The notes under the pieces were generated by a model. It saw only the letters and a list, made by a program, of their open reading frames with translations, made no database searches and had not been told where the DNA came from. 64,000 nucleotides of DNA. Origin: VRUE01 sp963718755 (GTDB lineage: Bacteria > Actinomycetota > Thermoleophilia > Solirubrobacterales > 70-9). Location of the stretch: positions 1,054,001 to 1,118,000 of the forward strand of contig OY970376.1 of the NCBI GenBank assembly GCA_963718755.1, given 5' to 3'. This document shows positions 16,903-25,799 of this stretch, in pieces; within the stretch, counting starts at the first letter, position 1, and each line of letters opens with the position of its first letter. The position numbers and the translations under genes were made by a program.

Positions 16903-17457
16903 CTAAGCCGTAACAGCAGCCGCAGGAATCAGATCCCGCGACTCGAGGTACTCGAGCAGCTTCTGCGCCGACTCCTCAGGAGTCTCGTTTTCGGTGTCGC
17001 AGACCCAGGCGGGATTCTCGGGAATCTCGTAGGGATCGGAGACGCCGGTGAATTCCTTGATCTCACCGGAGAACGCTTTCGCGTAGAGCCCCTTGACGTC
17101 GCGCTCGGCGCAGGTGTCGACCGAGGCCTTGACGTAGACCTCGATGAAGCGGTCGCCCATCAGCTCGTGCGCCTCGTCGCGGATCTCCGCGTAGGGGGAG
17201 ATCGCCGCGGTGATCACCGGCACGCCGTTGCGGCTGAGCAGGTCGGCGACGAAGGCGATGCGGCGGATGTTGATGTCGCGATCCTCCTTCGAGAAGCCGA
17301 GGCCTTTCGAGAGGTTTTCGCGGACGATGTCGCCGTCGAGGATCTCCAGCTTCGAGCCGCGCGCACGCAGCTCGGTCTCGAGCAGCCCGGAAATGGTCGT
17401 CTTGCCGGCCCCGGAGAGCCCGGTGAACCAGAGGGTGAAGCCCTTCTCGTCAGCCAT
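16903..17457 (-). CDS. cysC: Adenylylsulfate (APS) kinase
   Basis: A 184-residue kinase that converts APS and ATP to PAPS. The P-loop GLSGAGKTT lies at about residues 13-21, followed by LDGDIVRENLSKGLGFSKED and the substrate loop VKGLYAKAFSGEIKEFTG. Length is normal. It is the last gene of the sulfate operon, 7 bp after the sat stop. Because the CysH encoded upstream looks like an APS reductase, PAPS made here may serve sulfotransferases rather than reduction. Confidence 0.95.
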   Translation of the reverse strand: MADEKGFTLWFTGLSGAGKTTISGLLETELRARGSKLEILDGDIVRENLSKGLGFSKEDRDINIRRIAFVADLLSRNGVPVITAAISPYAEIRDEAHELMGDRFIEVYVKASVDTCAERDVKGLYAKAFSGEIKEFTGVSDPYEIPENPAWVCDTENETPEESAQKLLEYLESRDLIPAAAVTA

Positions 17458-17464
17458 CGGTACG

Positions 17465-18541
17465 TCAGTCCTCCTTGTAAGCGTCGATGAGTATGTCGGC
17501 GACCTCGTCGCGTGAGAACTCGTGCGGCGGCCTTTCGCCGTTGCCGAGCATCTCGCGGACCTTGGTTCCGGAGAGGAAGAGGCGCGCCTCCTGGTCGTGG
17601 GGGCAGGTCTTGTTCGAGGCCAGTCCCTCGCACTCGTTGCACCAGAAGGTGTGCTCGAACATCAGCGGCTCGATGCCGAGCTCGTCGGTGTCGATCTCGT
17701 CGAAGATCTTCTGCGCGTCGTAGGTGCCGTAGTAGTCGCCGGCACCGGCGTGGTCGCGGCCGACGATGAAGTGGGTGGCGCCGTAGTTGCGGCGGACGAT
17801 CGCGTGCAGGACGGCCTCGCGCGGGCCGGCGTAGTGCATCTTCGCCGGCTTCACGCCCAGCACGACCCGGTCTTGCGGGTAGTACTTCTCCATCAGCACC
17901 TCGTAGCAGCGCATGCGCACGTCGGCGGGGATGTCGCCGGCCTTGGTCTTGCCGATCAGCGGGTGGATGAAGAGCCCGTCGCAGGTCTCCAGCGCAGCCT
18001 TGGTCAGGTACTCGTGGGCGCGGTGGATCGGGTTGCGGGTCTGGAAGGCGACGATCTTCTTCCAGCCGCGCGCCTCGAAGTCGGCCTTGTGCTCAGCCGG
18101 CGTCTTGTAACGCCGCATGAAGGCCTCCTCGTGGTCGGGCAGCGCGTCGACCTCGATCGGGCCGGCGATACAGCGGCTGCCCTCCTCGTAAATCGCGGCG
18201 ACACCCGGGTGGGCCTCGTCGGTGGTGCCGTAGACCCGCTCCGCCTCGCTGCGGGCGTCGCGCTCCCAAATCTCCTCGACCCTGATCCGACCCAGCGGCT
18301 TACCTTCGTCGCTGGAGAGGGCGACCGTGTCGCCGACCTCGCACTCGAGGTCGGTCGCCAGGGTGATCGGGATCGGCCAGTACTCGCCGTCGGCGGTGCG
18401 CATCTCGGCGCAAACCCGCTCCCAGTCGGCGGAGCCCTGGAAGCCGGTCAGCGGCGCGAAGCCACCGTTGCCGATCATCTCGAAGTCGGCGGTGTGGCGC
18501 TCGTCAAGGGTCAGGGAAAGCTCAGTCATCGTCTCGCTCAT
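17465..18541 (-). CDS. sat: Sulfate adenylyltransferase (ATP sulfurylase), homo-oligomeric type
   Basis: A 358-residue enzyme that makes APS from sulfate and ATP. Active-site motifs FQTRNPIHRAHEYLTK and VGRDHAGAGDYYG are intact, and a C-terminal Cys/His cluster (FWCNECEGLASNKTCPHD) resembles the zinc site of the bacterial/archaeal Sat group. This is the single-chain type, not the CysD/CysN GTPase type. The start ATG 18541 could also be ATG 18529. It lies 56 bp after cysH on the same strand. Confidence 0.95.
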   Translation of the reverse strand: MSETMTELSLTLDERHTADFEMIGNGGFAPLTGFQGSADWERVCAEMRTADGEYWPIPITLATDLECEVGDTVALSSDEGKPLGRIRVEEIWERDARSEAERVYGTTDEAHPGVAAIYEEGSRCIAGPIEVDALPDHEEAFMRRYKTPAEHKADFEARGWKKIVAFQTRNPIHRAHEYLTKAALETCDGLFIHPLIGKTKAGDIPADVRMRCYEVLMEKYYPQDRVVLGVKPAKMHYAGPREAVLHAIVRRNYGATHFIVGRDHAGAGDYYGTYDAQKIFDEIDTDELGIEPLMFEHTFWCNECEGLASNKTCPHDQEARLFLSGTKVREMLGNGERPPHEFSRDEVADILIDAYKED

Positions 18542-18597
18542 GCGGGGGTATCACCAATCGTTCGGGGGAGGGTTATCGGAGGCGCGCCTGGGCGCCG

Positions 18598-19299
18598 CTA
18601 GTTGATCCCGCACTCGGTCTTCTCGAGACCCGCCCAGCGACCGGCGCGCGGCGAGCCGCCCGGCCCGACCGGCTTGGTGCAATGGGTGCAGCCGATCGAG
18701 GGGTAGCCCTGATCGTGCAGCGGGTTGTACGGGAGGTGGTGCTCACGGATGTAGTTCCAGACGTCGCGCTCGGACCAGTCCGCGATCGGGTTCAGCTTCC
18801 ATAGGTCGAATCGCTTGTCCCAGTTGAACTTGGGGGTCTTGGCGCGACTCTTGGAGTCCTCACGGCGGACGCCGGCGAGCCAGCAGTCTACGGAAGAAAG
18901 CGCACGACGCATCGGCTCGACCTTGCGCAGGCCGCAGCAGGCATCCGGGTCGCTCTTCCAGAGCTCGTCGCCGAACTTCGCCGCCTGCTCCTCCAGGGTC
19001 AGGTTGTGGAAGCGGTCGAACTCGACCCCGAGGTGTGCGGCGAGCTTGTCGCGCGTCTCGTAGGTCTCGGGGAAGAGAACGTCGGTGTCGAGGTAGAAGA
19101 AGCGCGCCTCGGAGTTGATCTGGCTGGCCAGGTGGGCCGTCACCGCGCTCGTTTTCTGGAACGAGCAGGCGATGTAGTGGCTCTGGCCGAAGGTCTCGAA
19201 CATCCACTCGATCGCGTCGCTGGCATTGCCTTGCTCGAGGCGCGCGGCGACCTCCTCGGCGTCGATATCCGGGATGGTGGCGGTGGCGACGGGGTTCAT
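18598..19299 (-). CDS. cysH: Adenylylsulfate (APS) reductase, iron-sulfur type
   Basis: A 233-residue reductase that turns APS into sulfite and AMP. ATG 19299 overlaps the sulfite reductase stop by 4 bp, whereas the same frame further upstream is a shadow of that gene. The CCGLRKVEP pair and the C204-x2-C207 pair (GCTHCTKP) are the four ligands of the [4Fe-4S] cluster that marks APS, not PAPS, reductases. The catalytic Cys is in the C-terminal KTECGIN; most relatives end ECGLH, so the final His is replaced by Asn. Reductant is probably thioredoxin. Confidence 0.93.
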   Translation of the reverse strand: MNPVATATIPDIDAEEVAARLEQGNASDAIEWMFETFGQSHYIACSFQKTSAVTAHLASQINSEARFFYLDTDVLFPETYETRDKLAAHLGVEFDRFHNLTLEEQAAKFGDELWKSDPDACCGLRKVEPMRRALSSVDCWLAGVRREDSKSRAKTPKFNWDKRFDLWKLNPIADWSERDVWNYIREHHLPYNPLHDQGYPSIGCTHCTKPVGPGGSPRAGRWAGLEKTECGIN

Positions 19300-21137
19300 A
19301 TCGCGCACTCGCCCTCGCCCCGCTCCACTTTGTAGGGGCTGGAGCGGTTCCAGTCGATGAACTGCTGCATCGTCTCGAGGCTGAACTCGGCCGGCATGGT
19401 CAGCTCCTTGACGATCTCTTCGAAGCGCCCGGCGCCGACCCGCTCGGCGAAGTCGTTGAACTCCTCGCCCTCGCTGCGCTCGGCCTCGTAGAGCTCGATC
19501 CAGCGCTGCACGGCCTCGGGGACGCGCTTGGCGGGCAGGCGCGATTTCAGCCGCGTGCCGAAGATCACCTCGCCGCCCTCGTATTTGCCGCCGATGTGCG
19601 GGATGTAGGCGGGAATCTGGCGGCCGCCGACTTTCAGCGAGGCGCCGTAGAAGCCGATGTTGGCGATGTGGTGCTGGCTGCAGCCGTTGGGGCAGCCGCT
19701 CATCTTGATGTGGATCTTGCGGGTCAGCTCGTCGCTGATCTCCATCTCCTCGACCCGCTGCTTGATCGCTCGGTTCAGCCCCATCGAGCTGGTGATGCCG
19801 AGTTTGCAGCTGTCGGTGCCGGGGCAGCTGACCACGTCGGTGATCTCGCGGGCGCCGGGCTCGGCCAGGCCGAGCTCCTTCAGCCGATCCCATACCTCGT
19901 ACAACGACTCGTCGCGCACCCAGCGCAAAACCAGGTTCTGCTGCACGGTGCTGCGCGCGTAGCCGCCGGTGAACTCGCGCATGATCGCGGCCAAGCCGCG
20001 GAACTGCTCCGGGGTCAGGTCGCCGCGCTCGATCTTGACCTCGACCGCGACGAAGCCGTCCTGGCGCTGCGGCTGCACGTTGCCCTGCAGGAAGCGGTCG
20101 AACTCGGAGCGGTCGCCATTGGGCGAGGCGGGGGTCGGCGGGGCCTCGGGGGCCCTCTCTTCCTCCTCGTCGTCGAAGCGCAGGCGCTCGACCAGCTCGG
20201 CGTCGAAGTCGCGCTCGGCGACCCAGTCGCCCTGCAGCTCCTCCTCGACCTGTTCGCGGAAGGCGTCGATCCCGATCTTGTCGATCAGGACCTTGATCCG
20301 GGCGCGGGCGCGGTTGACGCGCAGCCACTCCTGGCGATCGAAGATCCGCAGCACAGCCTCTGAGACCTTGAGGTAGTCGCCGTTGTCGGCCTCGACGAAC
20401 TCGTAGAGGGTCGGCGCGACGCGGGCCATGATCGAGGTGCCGCCGCCGACGCGGACCTCGAAGCCCTTGACCCCGTCCCGTTCGCGGCTGAGGAAGGCGA
20501 TGTCGTGGATGCCGGTGATCGCCCGGTCCTCGTCGGAGCCGGTGAAGGCGGTCTTGATCTTGCGCGGCATAAGCTGCGTGGTCGGGTGGCGGACGAAGTA
20601 GCGGACGTAGGCGCCGGCGTAGGGCGTCGGGTCGAAGATCTCATCGGCGGCGACGCCGGCCCACGGGTCGCCGGTGACGTTGCGCACCGTGTTGCCGCAG
20701 CCCTCGCGCGAGGAGAGGTCGACCTCTGCGATTTCGCGCAGCAGGGACTCCATGTCGCGCAGCGGCACATGGTGGATCTGAATGTTCTGGCGGGTCGTGA
20801 TGTGACCCTTGTTCAGCGGGGCCCACTTCTCGACCACGGTCGCGAAGGTCTCCATCTGCTCCGGCGTGACGCCACCGAAGGGGAGCTTGACGCGGACCAT
20901 CTGCACGTCGGGCTGGCGCTGGCCGTAGACGCCCTGTTTGAGGCGGAAGCCGATGAACTGGTCTTCGGCCATCTTGCCGGCGAGGAAATCCTCGGCTTCG
21001 TTGTCGAAGTCGTCGAACTCGCGCTCGATGATCGGGATCACGTTCCCGGGCACGTTCTCGTAGGTCTCGGGGTTCTCGAGCGTGCCCGTCCGGCCCTTGC
21101 CGCGCTGCTGCTTGTCCTGGTCTACGACTACCTCCAC
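19296..21137 (-). CDS. sir: Ferredoxin-dependent sulfite (or nitrite) reductase
   Basis: A 613-residue siroheme and [4Fe-4S] enzyme reducing sulfite to sulfide with six electrons. Typical stretches include NKGHITTRQNIQIHH, REGCGNTVRNVTGDPWAG, and the cluster ligands CPGTDSC and SGCPNGCSQHHIA. An acidic, low-complexity linker (about 325-350) separates the two halves. Nitrite reduction is possible from sequence alone, but the overlap with cysH and the following sat-cysC genes favour sulfite. The start is GTG 21137 without a Shine-Dalgarno; a TATTTT box about 8 bp upstream suggests leaderless transcription. Siroheme could come from the synthase at 34642-35388. Confidence 0.92.
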   Translation of the reverse strand: MEVVVDQDKQQRGKGRTGTLENPETYENVPGNVIPIIEREFDDFDNEAEDFLAGKMAEDQFIGFRLKQGVYGQRQPDVQMVRVKLPFGGVTPEQMETFATVVEKWAPLNKGHITTRQNIQIHHVPLRDMESLLREIAEVDLSSREGCGNTVRNVTGDPWAGVAADEIFDPTPYAGAYVRYFVRHPTTQLMPRKIKTAFTGSDEDRAITGIHDIAFLSRERDGVKGFEVRVGGGTSIMARVAPTLYEFVEADNGDYLKVSEAVLRIFDRQEWLRVNRARARIKVLIDKIGIDAFREQVEEELQGDWVAERDFDAELVERLRFDDEEEERAPEAPPTPASPNGDRSEFDRFLQGNVQPQRQDGFVAVEVKIERGDLTPEQFRGLAAIMREFTGGYARSTVQQNLVLRWVRDESLYEVWDRLKELGLAEPGAREITDVVSCPGTDSCKLGITSSMGLNRAIKQRVEEMEISDELTRKIHIKMSGCPNGCSQHHIANIGFYGASLKVGGRQIPAYIPHIGGKYEGGEVIFGTRLKSRLPAKRVPEAVQRWIELYEAERSEGEEFNDFAERVGAGRFEEIVKELTMPAEFSLETMQQFIDWNRSSPYKVERGEGECAI

Positions 21138-21181
21138 GAAGGAGAAAATAGCAAAACCGGACCGGGATTAGGGTATTTAGC

Positions 21182-21400
21182 TCAGAGCTGGGTGATGATC
21201 ACGCCGAAGAAGCCCGCGATGAGGGTTGCGATTATCCCCCCACCGATCTGAAGCAGCGTTCGATTCAAAGCGTCGAAACGACTGTTCAGCGCCTTGAAGC
21301 CATCCTCCATACGGCGTTCGAGCGAATCGAAACGCTGATCGGTATGCGCCGCGAAGTCGTCCAGCCGTGCGTCTGTCCAGCTCTCTCTCATCGTCTCCAT
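21182..21400 (-). CDS. Small coiled-coil protein with C-terminal membrane helix
   Basis: A 72-residue protein: charged helical N-terminal part with heptad-like pattern (FDSLERRMEDGFKALNSRFDALNRTL) and a C-terminal hydrophobic segment (about 51-70, GGGIIATLIAGFFGVIITQL). The architecture resembles small tail-anchored or XhlA-like proteins. ATG 21400 lacks a good ribosome site. It stands 44 bp upstream of the sulfite reductase on the same strand; no functional link is evident. Confidence 0.65.
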   Translation of the reverse strand: METMRESWTDARLDDFAAHTDQRFDSLERRMEDGFKALNSRFDALNRTLLQIGGGIIATLIAGFFGVIITQL

Positions 21401-21480
21401 GATTGCAGCTAAAACGCTTCGGCGTCACGCGTGGTGCGCAGATTGAAAATTCTCTGTAACGCGATTGGGCCGATTCAGCG

Positions 21481-21879
21481 CTAAACGGACTTCTTGCGCG
21501 CCTCGAGGATCGCGGCGGCTTCGCCCGACTCGGCGACGTAGCCGTCGTCGGGCTCGAGCGGCAGGTCGGCTCCGTCCCAGCCGACGATCCCCTCGCTCAG
21601 CTTGACGGCGTCGAAGCCGGCATCGGTGAGCGCGTCGGTTGCCATCGTCGAGCGATTGCCGCCGCGGCAGTAGAGGACGACCGGCCGCTCCTTGTCGATC
21701 TCTCCGGTGCGCTCGGCCAGCTCAGCCAGCGCCACATGCTTGGCGCCGGCAATGCGACCGGCGCCCCACTCGTGCTCGGCGCGCACGTCGACCAGCTGCG
21801 CGCCGTCCTCGATCAGCTTCTGCGCTTCGTCGCGAGAGACCTCGCGCGTCGCGCCCTCAGCTTTCGCCTCGTCCGCCAC
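21481..21879 (-). CDS. Rhodanese-domain protein
   Basis: A 132-residue single-domain rhodanese (persulfide carrier or sulfurtransferase). The active-site loop is CRGGNRS with the catalytic Cys, preceded by the family's LVDVRAEHEW and IAGAKHVAL. GTG 21879 follows AGGAGGT at ideal spacing. No signal peptide. Its closeness to the sulfate assimilation genes may reflect shared sulfur metabolism, though a 345-bp distance and an intervening small gene separate them. Confidence 0.9.
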   Translation of the reverse strand: MADEAKAEGATREVSRDEAQKLIEDGAQLVDVRAEHEWGAGRIAGAKHVALAELAERTGEIDKERPVVLYCRGGNRSTMATDALTDAGFDAVKLSEGIVGWDGADLPLEPDDGYVAESGEAAAILEARKKSV

Positions 21880-21897
21880 TCAGACCACCTCCTGATC

Positions 21898-21953
21898 GCG
21901 CCAAAATCGCCCCGGACTCGAACAACCGGAGATCACCGTGTCGATTTTGGCGC
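21898..21953. terminator. Hairpin after the dodecin stop
   Basis: Perfect 12-bp arms GCGCCAAAATCG (21898-21909) and CGATTTTGGCGC (21942-21953) enclose 32 bp. On the minus strand the stem begins immediately after the dodecin stop codon, fitting a transcription terminator or 3'-end stabiliser, although no T-run follows. Confidence 0.55.
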
Positions 21954-22163
21954 TCAATCGACCTCGGTCCCCTCGACCAGGAAAGCGACCCGCACATGAG
22001 CGCGGTACTCATCCAGGTTCTCACCCCGGATCCCGGTCGAGACGATGTCGACGGCACGCACGTTGCGCAGCGTGCCCTGCGCCTGCGCCAGCGCTTGTTT
22101 TGCCGCGTCGTCGGTGGACGTCTTCGAACTGCCAACCAGCTCGATGATCTTCACGACTGCCAT
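21954..22163 (-). CDS. Dodecin (flavin-storage protein)
   Basis: A 69-residue dodecin, which assembles into a hollow dodecamer that stores or buffers flavins. MAVVKIIELVGSSKTSTDDAAKQAL and the flavin-site region are typical, and the length is right. ATG 22163 has AGGAGG at good spacing. Its start lies within the last codons of the preceding small gene (13-bp overlap), so the two are translationally coupled. Confidence 0.92.
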   Translation of the reverse strand: MAVVKIIELVGSSKTSTDDAAKQALAQAQGTLRNVRAVDIVSTGIRGENLDEYRAHVRVAFLVEGTEVD

Positions 22164-22348
22164 TGCGCTCCTCCTTCTAGGTGCTCCTGAACAGTGCCCT
22201 TCGCGCCGACTCCCTCGACCAGCGCGGCGCGCTGCCAGGGGCTGACGGTTCCCCCCGCCGGTGCCTCCACGGGAGCCGTCTCCGCCTGAAACCGCTCGAC
22301 CGCCGCGGCAATCGCCGCCGCCTCGTCCGCGTTCGGGCTCCGATCCAT
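22151..22348 (-). CDS. Small protein, possibly acyl-CoA carboxylase epsilon-like
   Basis: A 65-residue protein. The middle, PNADEAAAIAAAVERFQAET followed by Pro/Ala and SPWQRAALVEGV, resembles the short epsilon subunits of actinobacterial acyl-CoA carboxylases (an Ala-rich helix, a Pro-rich linker and a W-x-R-AAL segment). ATG 22348 has GGAG upstream. The gene overlaps the dodecin start by 13 bp. The epsilon assignment is tentative; the carboxylase alpha chain is 18 kb away. Confidence 0.5.
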   Translation of the reverse strand: MDRSPNADEAAAIAAAVERFQAETAPVEAPAGGTVSPWQRAALVEGVGAKGTVQEHLEGGAQWQS

Positions 22349-22466
22349 GCTCCAAAGCCTATCCCGGCGCCCACTTCTCGGCCCTGCCTGACCGGGACCT
22401 CACCACAGAAGGAGGGGACTACTTCGGCGCAACCTGAAAATCAGGCTTTCTTGACTGAACAGGGAG

Positions 22467-25400
22467 TTGAGTGAGAGTGTTCCCGTCATCGCACAGCCGG
22501 TCGAGGAGATACGAGTCGCGCTTGCCCTCAACGGAGGCGTCAGCCTCGCGGTGTGGATGGGGGGCTGCGCAGTCGAGCTCGACTGCGCGCGACGCGCGCA
22601 CCTCGGGCCCGAAGACCTCGCCTACGAGGGCTTCGCTCCCTCCCCGAGCGCCACTCAGGTGCGGACTGTCTACAACGCGCTCTGCACGGCCTTCGGCCGG
22701 CAGCTCGTCCCAGACATCCTCTGCGGCGCCAGCGCCGGTGGGGTCAACGGGGCGCTGCTGGGGGCGGCGATGGCCGGCGGCCGGCGGCTGCACCCGGAGT
22801 TCGTACGGCGAGCGTGGATCGATCTGGGCGACTTTTCCCGCCTGCTGCACCCCGCTACCGAGGAAGAACCGCGGTCCCTGATGCAGGGCAAGCTCTTCCA
22901 CGAAAACCTCGTTACTGCCTTCGGGGCGATCCTCGGCAGCGACCCGGACGCCGCCGACGCGAAGGCCTCCGCCCTGCCGGCTGGACAGCCGGGGCGCGAG
23001 TGGCTCGTCCCCAAGCTCGAGGTGACGATGACCGATGTGTTCGGAGTCGAGCGGACCTTCCGGGACGAGTGGGGAGGCGAGTTGATCGCCCGTGAGCACC
23101 GGGCCTGCTTCAGCTTTGCCGAGGCCGAGGACTACACCGCGGAGAACCTGGCGGCGGCGGCGCGCACGTCTGCTTCCTTCCCGGTCGCCTTCGAGCCATG
23201 GCCGATCGACGCCCAGATCGGGCCGGCCGGCCTGGACAGTCCGACCTACGCCATCGACGGCGGCCTGCTGGACAACGCCCCGATCAAGACCGCGCTCGAT
23301 CTGATCCCGGGCCAGCGGGCGACGAACCGTGTCAGGCGCTACGCCTGCTACCTCAACGCCGACCCGCCGCGCCCGGCGCCGCCCGGCACAGGGATCGAGG
23401 AACCCGGCCTGGACGACGTGGTCGGCTACATCGTCAACCTGCCCCGTCTCGCGCCTTTCGTCGACCAGCTCTACGCGGTCGAACGGGCGAGCCGACAGGC
23501 GAGCCTGACGAGCCTGATCCAGCCGTCCCTGCTGCGCTTGCCCCTGGAGGTGCTCCTGCCCACCGCCGACGCTCTGCTCGAGGCCTACCGGCGGCGGCGG
23601 GCGATCCTCTCATTGCAGAAGCTGACCGCGGAGCCGGCCGACGCGGCAAAGGTGGTGAGCCTGCTCGATCAGCCGGGGATGAGGCTGCCATGGATCCCGG
23701 AGGCGCTCGACCCGCCATACGAGCCCGACGAATGGCACTGGGGCGTCCGCTCGGCCCAGCGCGTCCTATACCTGGTGCTCGACCTGATCCGGCCGGCGAT
23801 GGACACGGCCGCCGCCGGTGAGCCGCCGGCGAACCTGGTCGCCCTGCGGGAGACCATCGACACGGCCCTCGATCGACTCGACGAGCTCTATGCCGAGATG
23901 CAGGTGGACGAGGCGATCGGCGGCGCGCTGCTGCGCCTTGCCGCGCTGGCCGAGAGCCCCGATCTCGCGGCGAGCGACGGCCGGCGCGGGCGGCGGGAGT
24001 CGATCGAGGCGGTGTCGGAGGCGCTCGCGGAGCTGGTGCGTCCCTATAACGAAGCCGCCTTCGAGCCGACCCGCGAGGCGATCGAGTCCTTTCACCAGGT
24101 ACCCAGCGAGGAAGCCGGCCTCGACGCCCGGCTTCGCGAGCGGCTCTTCGGTAAGGAAGGCACCGAGGACGCGCGCTCGCAGTGGGGTCCGGGACAGCAT
24201 TTCCTCGCCCGTGCTCTGGCGATCGAGGTGCTGCGGCGGGCGCTAAGCGCCGACGCCGACGTCGACAGCGCCGAGCAGCTGCACTTCGTCCAGCTGACCC
24301 CTTCCGCCCCGACCCCGATCCTCGCCGCAACACCCCCCCGGAACGACGTGAAGCCGGTTGAACCGCGCGACAAGCTGACCGGCATCGGGCTCGGCCACTT
24401 CGCCGGCTTCTACCGCAGCTCCTGGCGCGCCAACGACTTCATGTGGGGGCGGCTCGACGCGGCGGCGCGCATCGTCGAGATGCTGCTCGACGAGGCACAG
24501 GTGGCGCCGGGGGACGACGACGCGATCGCCGAATCGCTGGCCGCGGCCGTGGTTCCGTCGAATGCCGGCGAGGTGGCTCGCTGGCTGGTGCACGAGGCAC
24601 TCGGCGAGCTCTGCCCGGAGTACGAGCTCGCCGGCGATTGCGTCCCCGACGCCGATCAGCTGCGAGCCCAGCTGGAGAAGGCGATCCGGGGGGAGCTCAA
24701 AGAGCCGGGCGAGAAAAAGTCGACGCCGGGCGAATCCACCACTGCACCCGTCACCCGGATCGTCTGCACCAGGGCGGTGCAGCTGGAAATCCTCCAGGAC
24801 GAGCTGCCGATCCTGGTCGAGGAGTCGGCGCGGGACGCCGAGCGGGGAAGCTCCTCACCGCCCCTCGAGCTGCCGCTGGACGAGGGGATGCGAGCGACGA
24901 TCGAGACGCTGCGTGAGCGAACCGCGGAGGGCAGGCCCCTGCCCCGTCAGCTCGACGACTCCCACGAGGAAGTCAGCGACCTGGGCTTGCGCACGATCAC
25001 CCACACCGTGTTCGTCTCGCTCTCGGCGGCGCGTGCCGTCGGTGCGCCGCTCGCCAAGTTCTTCGGCCTGGTGCGGGCACCCCTGCAGGCGGTGTCGGGC
25101 TCGGTCTCCTCGAGTCCGTTGCACCGCTCGACCCTGGCGATCGCCTTCTGGGCCGCGGCGCTCTACCTGACGATGCGCTTCGCGACGACGCAGGCCGGAG
25201 AAGCACCGCTCTCGATCGTCTGGTCGAAGCCCGTGCTCGTCTCCCTCGTCGCGGCGCTCGCCGTGCTCGGCGTCGTCCTCGTGCCGGTGCTGCGAGCGGT
25301 GCGCAAGGTCCATGCGGGCCGCAACTGGCTCTGGACTGCAGCTCTCGCCGCTGTCGGAGGTCTCGGCGCGGCGCTGCTCACCCGCTACGCGGGAGACGAC

Positions 25401-25799
25401 CTCACGGCCACCAACGTCGTCTTCGCCACCGGCTCCGAACAGCTGCCCGACTGGCTGTTGACGCTGGTGCTCGCCGTAGCCGCCGGGCTCTCGGCGGTAC
25501 GGCTGCCGTTCTTCGGCTCGGCGGCGACGAGCTGGCTGGCGAGCCTGCGCACGGGCTGGCGCCTATGCGGACCGCTCATCGCCGTCTCGGCGGCGGTGGC
25601 GGCCACGTCGGTCTGGCGCCTTTGGCCGCTGCTCGGCAATTCCCGCTGGGAAACGGTGGCTGCGATCCTCGCCATCTTCGCCGCCCCGGCGGTAATCGTC
25701 GCCTATCTGCTCGTTCCCCTGGGGCGCAGCTGGCTGCGAGCCCTGCGCCGGCGCTTGGACGAAGCCAAGGCTCAGGCAGCGCCAGCTTCGAACTTGTAG
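22467..25799 (+). CDS. Patatin-like phospholipase with C-terminal membrane region
   Basis: A 1110-residue protein of the patatin-related family (with a DUF3376-like middle part). The lipid hydrolase core has the oxyanion-hole glycines in LNGGVSLAVWMGG (about 20-32), the nucleophile motif GASAGG (about 89-94) and the catalytic Asp in IDGGLLDNAP (about 267). The middle is long and helical. The last ~200 residues contain at least five hydrophobic segments, so the enzyme is membrane-bound. The start is TTG 22467; AGGGAG lies directly against it, so CTG 22455 cannot be excluded. The end overlaps the convergent response-regulator gene by 28 bp. Substrate lipid is unknown. Confidence 0.85.
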   Translation: MSESVPVIAQPVEEIRVALALNGGVSLAVWMGGCAVELDCARRAHLGPEDLAYEGFAPSPSATQVRTVYNALCTAFGRQLVPDILCGASAGGVNGALLGAAMAGGRRLHPEFVRRAWIDLGDFSRLLHPATEEEPRSLMQGKLFHENLVTAFGAILGSDPDAADAKASALPAGQPGREWLVPKLEVTMTDVFGVERTFRDEWGGELIAREHRACFSFAEAEDYTAENLAAAARTSASFPVAFEPWPIDAQIGPAGLDSPTYAIDGGLLDNAPIKTALDLIPGQRATNRVRRYACYLNADPPRPAPPGTGIEEPGLDDVVGYIVNLPRLAPFVDQLYAVERASRQASLTSLIQPSLLRLPLEVLLPTADALLEAYRRRRAILSLQKLTAEPADAAKVVSLLDQPGMRLPWIPEALDPPYEPDEWHWGVRSAQRVLYLVLDLIRPAMDTAAAGEPPANLVALRETIDTALDRLDELYAEMQVDEAIGGALLRLAALAESPDLAASDGRRGRRESIEAVSEALAELVRPYNEAAFEPTREAIESFHQVPSEEAGLDARLRERLFGKEGTEDARSQWGPGQHFLARALAIEVLRRALSADADVDSAEQLHFVQLTPSAPTPILAATPPRNDVKPVEPRDKLTGIGLGHFAGFYRSSWRANDFMWGRLDAAARIVEMLLDEAQVAPGDDDAIAESLAAAVVPSNAGEVARWLVHEALGELCPEYELAGDCVPDADQLRAQLEKAIRGELKEPGEKKSTPGESTTAPVTRIVCTRAVQLEILQDELPILVEESARDAERGSSSPPLELPLDEGMRATIETLRERTAEGRPLPRQLDDSHEEVSDLGLRTITHTVFVSLSAARAVGAPLAKFFGLVRAPLQAVSGSVSSSPLHRSTLAIAFWAAALYLTMRFATTQAGEAPLSIVWSKPVLVSLVAALAVLGVVLVPVLRAVRKVHAGRNWLWTAALAAVGGLGAALLTRYAGDDLTATNVVFATGSEQLPDWLLTLVLAVAAGLSAVRLPFFGSAATSWLASLRTGWRLCGPLIAVSAAVAATSVWRLWPLLGNSRWETVAAILAIFAAPAVIVAYLLVPLGRSWLRALRRRLDEAKAQAAPASNL

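Noticed and set aside
21911..21935. tRNA-like T-loop (GTTCGAGTCC on the minus strand)
   Set aside because: The flanking stem is only 4 bp and there is no D-arm, anticodon arm or acceptor stem; it is the loop of the dodecin hairpin.
22433..22445. CCTGAAAATCAGG as a terminator
   Set aside because: The stem is only 5 bp, no plus-strand gene ends before it, and the patatin gene starts 22 bp later.
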